9,133 nt of DNA from positions 1 through 9,133 of the forward strand of contig DOWN01000022.1 in assembly GCA_003519545.1 (NCBI GenBank). The letters are read 5' to 3'. The translations under genes were made by a program, and so were the position numbers. Within the stretch, counting starts at the first letter, position 1, and each line of letters opens with the position of its first letter. This DNA comes from Bacteroidota bacterium (GTDB taxonomy: Bacteria; Bacteroidota; Ignavibacteria; Tepidaquicellales; Tepidaquicellaceae). Shown in pieces: positions 5,992 to 9,133 of this stretch. The notes under the pieces are model-generated. The model was not told the origin of the DNA, made no database searches, and was given only the letters and a program-made list of their open reading frames with translations.

Positions 5992-7350
5992 TTAATTTTC
6001 AGTCAATATCGGGTTATTCAATTCTTCCCTCGATTGTATATAATTTTCTTCTTTATAAGTTCTTGAATAAAATACAAATATTATAGCAGTTAATAACATT
6101 AATCCCGCAAAAAACCAAAAATAATATGAACCTTCAAGCAATGGTTTGATGGCAGGATTTTGTATCAATGAATTTACAAACCCCGCAACAAAGTTTCCGA
6201 GTGATACTGATAAAAGCCATAAACCCATAACAAATGATTTCATACTGTTAGGTGCTTGTGTATATGAAAACTCAAGCCCTGTAATTGAAACCATCACCTC
6301 AGCCGCCGTTAAAATTAAATAAGCAATGAACTGATACATTATACTTGGTGTACCGCCTCCATCTATAATTGCTTGAGCAACAGCAATAACCATAAATGAA
6401 AATGATGAAATAAATAAACCGATTGAAATTCTTCTAAGCGGAGTTAACTCCCATTTGTTTTTAAAAAACGGATAAATAACATAAGAAAATAATGGTATCA
6501 TTATTATTATCAGCAATGGATTTATTGCCTGAATTTGCGACGCAAGTAATTCAAATCTGATAATTCCTAAGTCAACCCACTTATCCATATTCTCTGCCTG
6601 TAACACCCATGAAGAACCGGTCTGATCAAACAATGACCAGAATATTGAAATGAAAATATACATTATACTCAAACTTACAATCGCCTTTTTACCCTGTGGA
6701 CTGAATACATCTTTCTTATATTGCTTCCAGCCAACAGGTGGTATAGCAATAAAAACTTTATGACCCATATAAAAAACTATTGTTGCGATAAGCATCATCA
6801 CACCGGGAATTCCAAATGCTAAATGTGGTCCATATTTCTCAAGTAAAATTGGAGTTAATAGTGTTGATAACATTGCTCCTGCATTAATGGAAAAATAAAA
6901 ATATCCGAAAATCTTTTCGAGTAAATGTTTATTTTTGTGTTCAAACTGATCTCCAACGTGTGCACTCACACATGGTTTGATACCGCCTGATCCCATTGCA
7001 ATCAGTGTTAAACCTATGCTCAATCCAAGTCTTGTTTCATCAAGTGCCAAAGCCAAATGACCTAAACAATAAACAATAGAAAGTAAAATTATGGTTTTAT
7101 ATTTTCCCCAAAATACGTCCGATATTATCGCACCTATTATCGGAAAAAAGTATGTTGCCATAACAAAATAATGATACCATGATTTCGCCTCATCATCACT
7201 CATAAGTGATAATTCGCCGTCTCTTCCCATCAAATACTGAGTCATAAAAACTACAAGTATTGCTTTCATTCCATAAAAACTGAATCTCTCGGCAAGTTCA
7301 TTACCGATGATATATGGAATACCTTTAGGCATTTTATTGGATTTTTCCAT
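5992..7350 (-). CDS. POT/PTR2-family proton-coupled oligopeptide transporter
   Basis: This inner-membrane symporter imports di- and tripeptides with protons. The family signature ExxERFxFYG is at 18-27 (E18, E21, R22), and the second PTR2 signature FYFSINAGAML at 151-161. Other functional residues are present: TM4 lysine K125 in GGIKP followed by GDQF, the TM7 FDQ motif (D242), and TM10 E351 in AAEVMVSITGLEFSY. I count twelve hydrophobic segments, six on each side of a short cytoplasmic loop (about 202-222). That leaves no room for the two extra helices (HA/HB) found between the lobes in most bacterial POTs, and it explains the short 452-aa length. It sits between two GT9 genes, 7 nt after one stop and 1 nt before the next start. 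The substrate could be nutrient peptides or recycled wall peptides; the sequence does not decide. Confidence 0.93.
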   Translation of the reverse strand: MEKSNKMPKGIPYIIGNELAERFSFYGMKAILVVFMTQYLMGRDGELSLMSDDEAKSWYHYFVMATYFFPIIGAIISDVFWGKYKTIILLSIVYCLGHLALALDETRLGLSIGLTLIAMGSGGIKPCVSAHVGDQFEHKNKHLLEKIFGYFYFSINAGAMLSTLLTPILLEKYGPHLAFGIPGVMMLIATIVFYMGHKVFIAIPPVGWKQYKKDVFSPQGKKAIVSLSIMYIFISIFWSLFDQTGSSWVLQAENMDKWVDLGIIRFELLASQIQAINPLLIIIMIPLFSYVIYPFFKNKWELTPLRRISIGLFISSFSFMVIAVAQAIIDGGGTPSIMYQFIAYLILTAAEVMVSITGLEFSYTQAPNSMKSFVMGLWLLSVSLGNFVAGFVNSLIQNPAIKPLLEGSYYFWFFAGLMLLTAIIFVFYSRTYKEENYIQSREELNNPILTEN

Positions 7351-7357
7351 AGGCTTG

Positions 7358-8401
7358 TTAGTTTTTTAAAATTAAGTTTATATTATTAATATCTGTCAAT
7401 TGTTTTACTTTATCAAGAATTAAATCCTTAGATAGTTCAGTCATACAAATATTACCAATTTCACACTCTAACAAATTACATCCTAAACAATCTAATTTCT
7501 CATTTACAATAGTTAGATTTTTTTGACCGAAAGGTCCCTGTAAATTTGGATTTGTTGGTCCATAAATTCCCAGCACAGGAGTTCCTACAGCAGCCGATAT
7601 ATGTAATGGACCCGAATCATTTCCAATAATAAAAGCACATTTTTTTATTATCGCTCCTAAATATCTTATCGGACTATCCGGTATAAGATATGTATTTCCG
7701 GGAACGGCATTGTGAATTTCAAGACACTCTTCTTTTTCTTTTTGATTTCCCCAAATTAATATAAAACTTAATTCGTATTTTTCATTAAGTTTTTTTATTA
7801 ATTCTATATAATCTTTAACTTTGTATTTTTTCGTTTCCCATCCGCCTGTCAACGTAACTCCTACAACTGTTTTACCTTCAAGATTTACAGAATTAAAAAA
7901 ACTATCGGCAAATTCAGTATGAACTATATTCATTGGCAGATACATTTCTTTAGATTCTACAGGTATTTCCAGAAATCTTAATGCATCAAGATTAAATTCT
8001 ACATTATGAATTTCTCCGCCTCTGCCTTCTGCTTTGAGATTATAAGCATATTTCCTGCCTCTGAATTTAAAACCAAATCTGTATTTTGCTCTGCTAAGAT
8101 ATGTGATTAAAGCCGTTCTTGGATTACAATATAAATCAATTATCAAATCATAATTTTGTTTTTTAATATTGTCTATAAGACATTTTGAATGGTCTTCTGT
8201 AGGGTCATAAGTAATTACACGATCAATAAATGGATTTTCATTTAAAATATCACGTGAATGACGTAGAGTAAGAAAATAAATTTTCGCATCAGGAAAAAAT
8301 GATCTTAAATTTGGCAAGACAGGTGTTGTTAAAAGTATATCACCTATACCTCCGAATTTTATCACCAGAATTTTTTTTATTTCATCTTTGTTAAATTTCA
8401 A
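7358..8401 (-). CDS. GT9-family glycosyltransferase, most canonical of the three paralogues
   Basis: This 347-aa heptosyltransferase-like enzyme has a complete motif set. ILVIKFGGIGDILLTTPVLP (11-30) carries the expected acceptor-loop D21. VGVTLTGGWETKKYKVKDY follows at about 180-198. GNDSGPLHISAAVGTPVLG (260-278) and IYGPTNP are the classic GT9 nucleotide-sugar site. The C-terminus holds C305, C308, C313 and C319 (CX2CX4CX5C), the same spacing as in the GT9 at 3800-4957. The start is TTG (8401-8399), overlapping the nth stop as TTGA. A GGAG at 8410-8407 is spaced 5 nt from it, and an in-frame stop lies eight codons upstream, which together support this start. It probably adds a sugar to a lipid-linked glycan at the cytoplasmic side of the inner membrane; donor and acceptor are unknown. 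Confidence 0.9.
   Translation of the reverse strand: MKFNKDEIKKILVIKFGGIGDILLTTPVLPNLRSFFPDAKIYFLTLRHSRDILNENPFIDRVITYDPTEDHSKCLIDNIKKQNYDLIIDLYCNPRTALITYLSRAKYRFGFKFRGRKYAYNLKAEGRGGEIHNVEFNLDALRFLEIPVESKEMYLPMNIVHTEFADSFFNSVNLEGKTVVGVTLTGGWETKKYKVKDYIELIKKLNEKYELSFILIWGNQKEKEECLEIHNAVPGNTYLIPDSPIRYLGAIIKKCAFIIGNDSGPLHISAAVGTPVLGIYGPTNPNLQGPFGQKNLTIVNEKLDCLGCNLLECEIGNICMTELSKDLILDKVKQLTDINNINLILKN
8398..8401 (-). other. TTGA stop/start overlap between nth and GT9
   Basis: The TTG start of the GT9 gene (8401-8399) and the TGA stop of nth (8400-8398) share four bases, the TTG equivalent of the common ATGA coupling junction. Terminating ribosomes could restart here, aided by the nearby GGAG. 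Confidence 0.7.
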
Positions 8402-9123
8402 ATATTCTCCAGTATTATAAAATTATTTTCATTTATTTCAGCACTTAAACTTTTTTGTTTGAAAATTTTTTTTTCTTTAAAATTGCAAACATTATATAAA
8501 CTGCAAACTCCGCAAAGTGGATTTAAAGATTTGCAAATGTTTCTTCCGAATTTTATTAAATCAGCATGAAAATTTGCTTGATATCTCTCGGGAATTATTT
8601 TCTTTGCTTTTTCATAGGTTTTCTCGGGTGTGTTTGTTTTAACGATACCTAATCTGTTTAGTATTCTGTGAATATGTGTATCCACAGGAAATTCAGAACG
8701 TTTCATTCCAAATGCTATCATACACGAAATTGTTTTTACTCCGAATCCTTTATACATTAATAATTCCTCAAAAATTTTTTCATTATCATATTTGTAAAAA
8801 AAACTTAAATCAAGTGTTCCAAATTTATTTTTAATTCCTGTTAGTAAATTTTTTATCTCTCTCGCTTTTGTATTTGCCAGTCCGCATACGGAAATCAATT
8901 TTTTAATATCTTTCTCTTCAGCATTTATTATTTCTTCATAATCCGGATATTTATTCTTTAGATTTGTAAATGCTTTGTATGAAGATTTATCAGTCGTATT
9001 TTGTGAAAGTTTTGTTGCTATCAAATAATCAAGCAAATTTATTTCACGATTTTTCCCGTTTTTACTTTTGTAAAGTTTTGATAATGATTTTATTATAAAT
9101 ATTAATTTCTCAGATTTATTCAC
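8398..9123 (-). CDS. nth: Endonuclease III-type DNA glycosylase/AP lyase (HhH-GPD, 4Fe-4S)
   Basis: It excises oxidised pyrimidines and nicks abasic sites in base-excision repair. The helix-hairpin-helix KGFGVKT (125-131) carries the expected catalytic lysine K130. VDTHIHR (147-153) carries the catalytic Asp D148. The iron-sulphur loop is exact: C197, C204, C207, C213 (CX6CX2CX5C). The segment LSQNTTD (39-45) replaces the LSAQATD of E. coli Nth and resembles the LSQNT-type branch of endonuclease III-like proteins, so substrate preference may differ. A tail of about 28 residues follows the last Cys. The start is uncertain. GTG at 9123-9121 gives MNKSEKL, a good match in length to known Nth N-termini, but the frame stays open to base 9133, so the true start could lie outside the window. 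It is the first visible gene of the tight operon-like run. Confidence 0.9.
   Translation of the reverse strand: MNKSEKLIFIIKSLSKLYKSKNGKNREINLLDYLIATKLSQNTTDKSSYKAFTNLKNKYPDYEEIINAEEKDIKKLISVCGLANTKAREIKNLLTGIKNKFGTLDLSFFYKYDNEKIFEELLMYKGFGVKTISCMIAFGMKRSEFPVDTHIHRILNRLGIVKTNTPEKTYEKAKKIIPERYQANFHADLIKFGRNICKSLNPLCGVCSLYNVCNFKEKKIFKQKSLSAEINENNFIILENI
8407..8410 (-). promoter_or_regulatory. Shine-Dalgarno inside the nth 3' end that sets the TTG start of the GT9 gene
   Basis: Minus-strand GGAG (within CTGGAGAATAT) lies 5 nt before the TTG at 8401, inside the last codons of nth. It is one of only two convincing Shine-Dalgarno motifs in the window and is the main reason for accepting the non-ATG start. 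Confidence 0.55.
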
Positions 9124-9133
9124 AAAATTTTTC

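Larger units (their letters stand above)
1732..9123 (-). other. Probable seven-gene operon, nth to prs
   Basis: Seven same-strand genes are separated by, in order, a 4-nt overlap and gaps of 7, 1, 1, 13 and 18 nt, with no hairpin terminator between them. This is strong evidence for co-transcription and coupled translation. The promoter is probably upstream of nth, outside the window. The content mixes DNA repair, three GT9 glycosyltransferases, a peptide symporter, a sugar aminotransferase and PRPP synthesis. Confidence 0.7.

Overview
This is an AT-rich window (roughly 30% GC by eye) from a bacterial chromosome. Every gene I can support is on the minus strand, so transcription runs from base 9133 towards base 1. 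The best guess for the host is a member of the Bacteroidota/Ignavibacteria (Chlorobi-related) group. The grounds are low GC, Shine-Dalgarno-like sequences in front of only two of the genes, and an N-terminal fragment like the secreted subtilases of that group. This is inference; there is no rRNA or marker phylogeny in the window.

Layout in the direction of transcription. (1) 9123-1732 is a tightly packed run of seven genes: an endonuclease III (nth), a family-9 glycosyltransferase (GT9), a POT-family peptide/H+ symporter, two more divergent GT9 proteins, a DegT/perosamine-synthase-like sugar aminotransferase, and PRPP synthetase (prs). The junctions are a 4-nt TTGA overlap and gaps of 7, 1, 1, 13 and 18 nt, so it is probably one operon. 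(2) After an 84-nt gap holding a candidate promoter and a clear ribosome-binding site comes a lipoyl-bearing 2-oxoacid dehydrogenase E2 subunit (1647-283). Its stop codon lies beside a perfect 13-bp hairpin (248-281), a likely terminator. (3) Beyond it, the first 74 codons of a secreted protein that looks like a subtilisin-family (S8) peptidase start at 222 and run off the window.

How the genes fit together. The three GT9 proteins and the 4-aminosugar-forming transaminase point to a cell-surface glycan (LPS core/O-antigen-like or protein glycan) module. It is interleaved with housekeeping genes for base-excision repair, PRPP supply and peptide uptake. The sugar-nucleotide dehydratase that would feed the aminotransferase is not in the window. 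The three GT9 genes are diverged paralogues. One (3800-4957) has a four-Cys N-terminal extension and an Asn where the family's catalytic Asp is expected. Two share a C-terminal Cys cluster of identical spacing.

I see no CRISPR array, RNA gene, mobile element, phage or defence gene. No stretch over 300 bases lacks a gene. Nothing here is clearly a new system; the most unusual objects are the GT9 variants.
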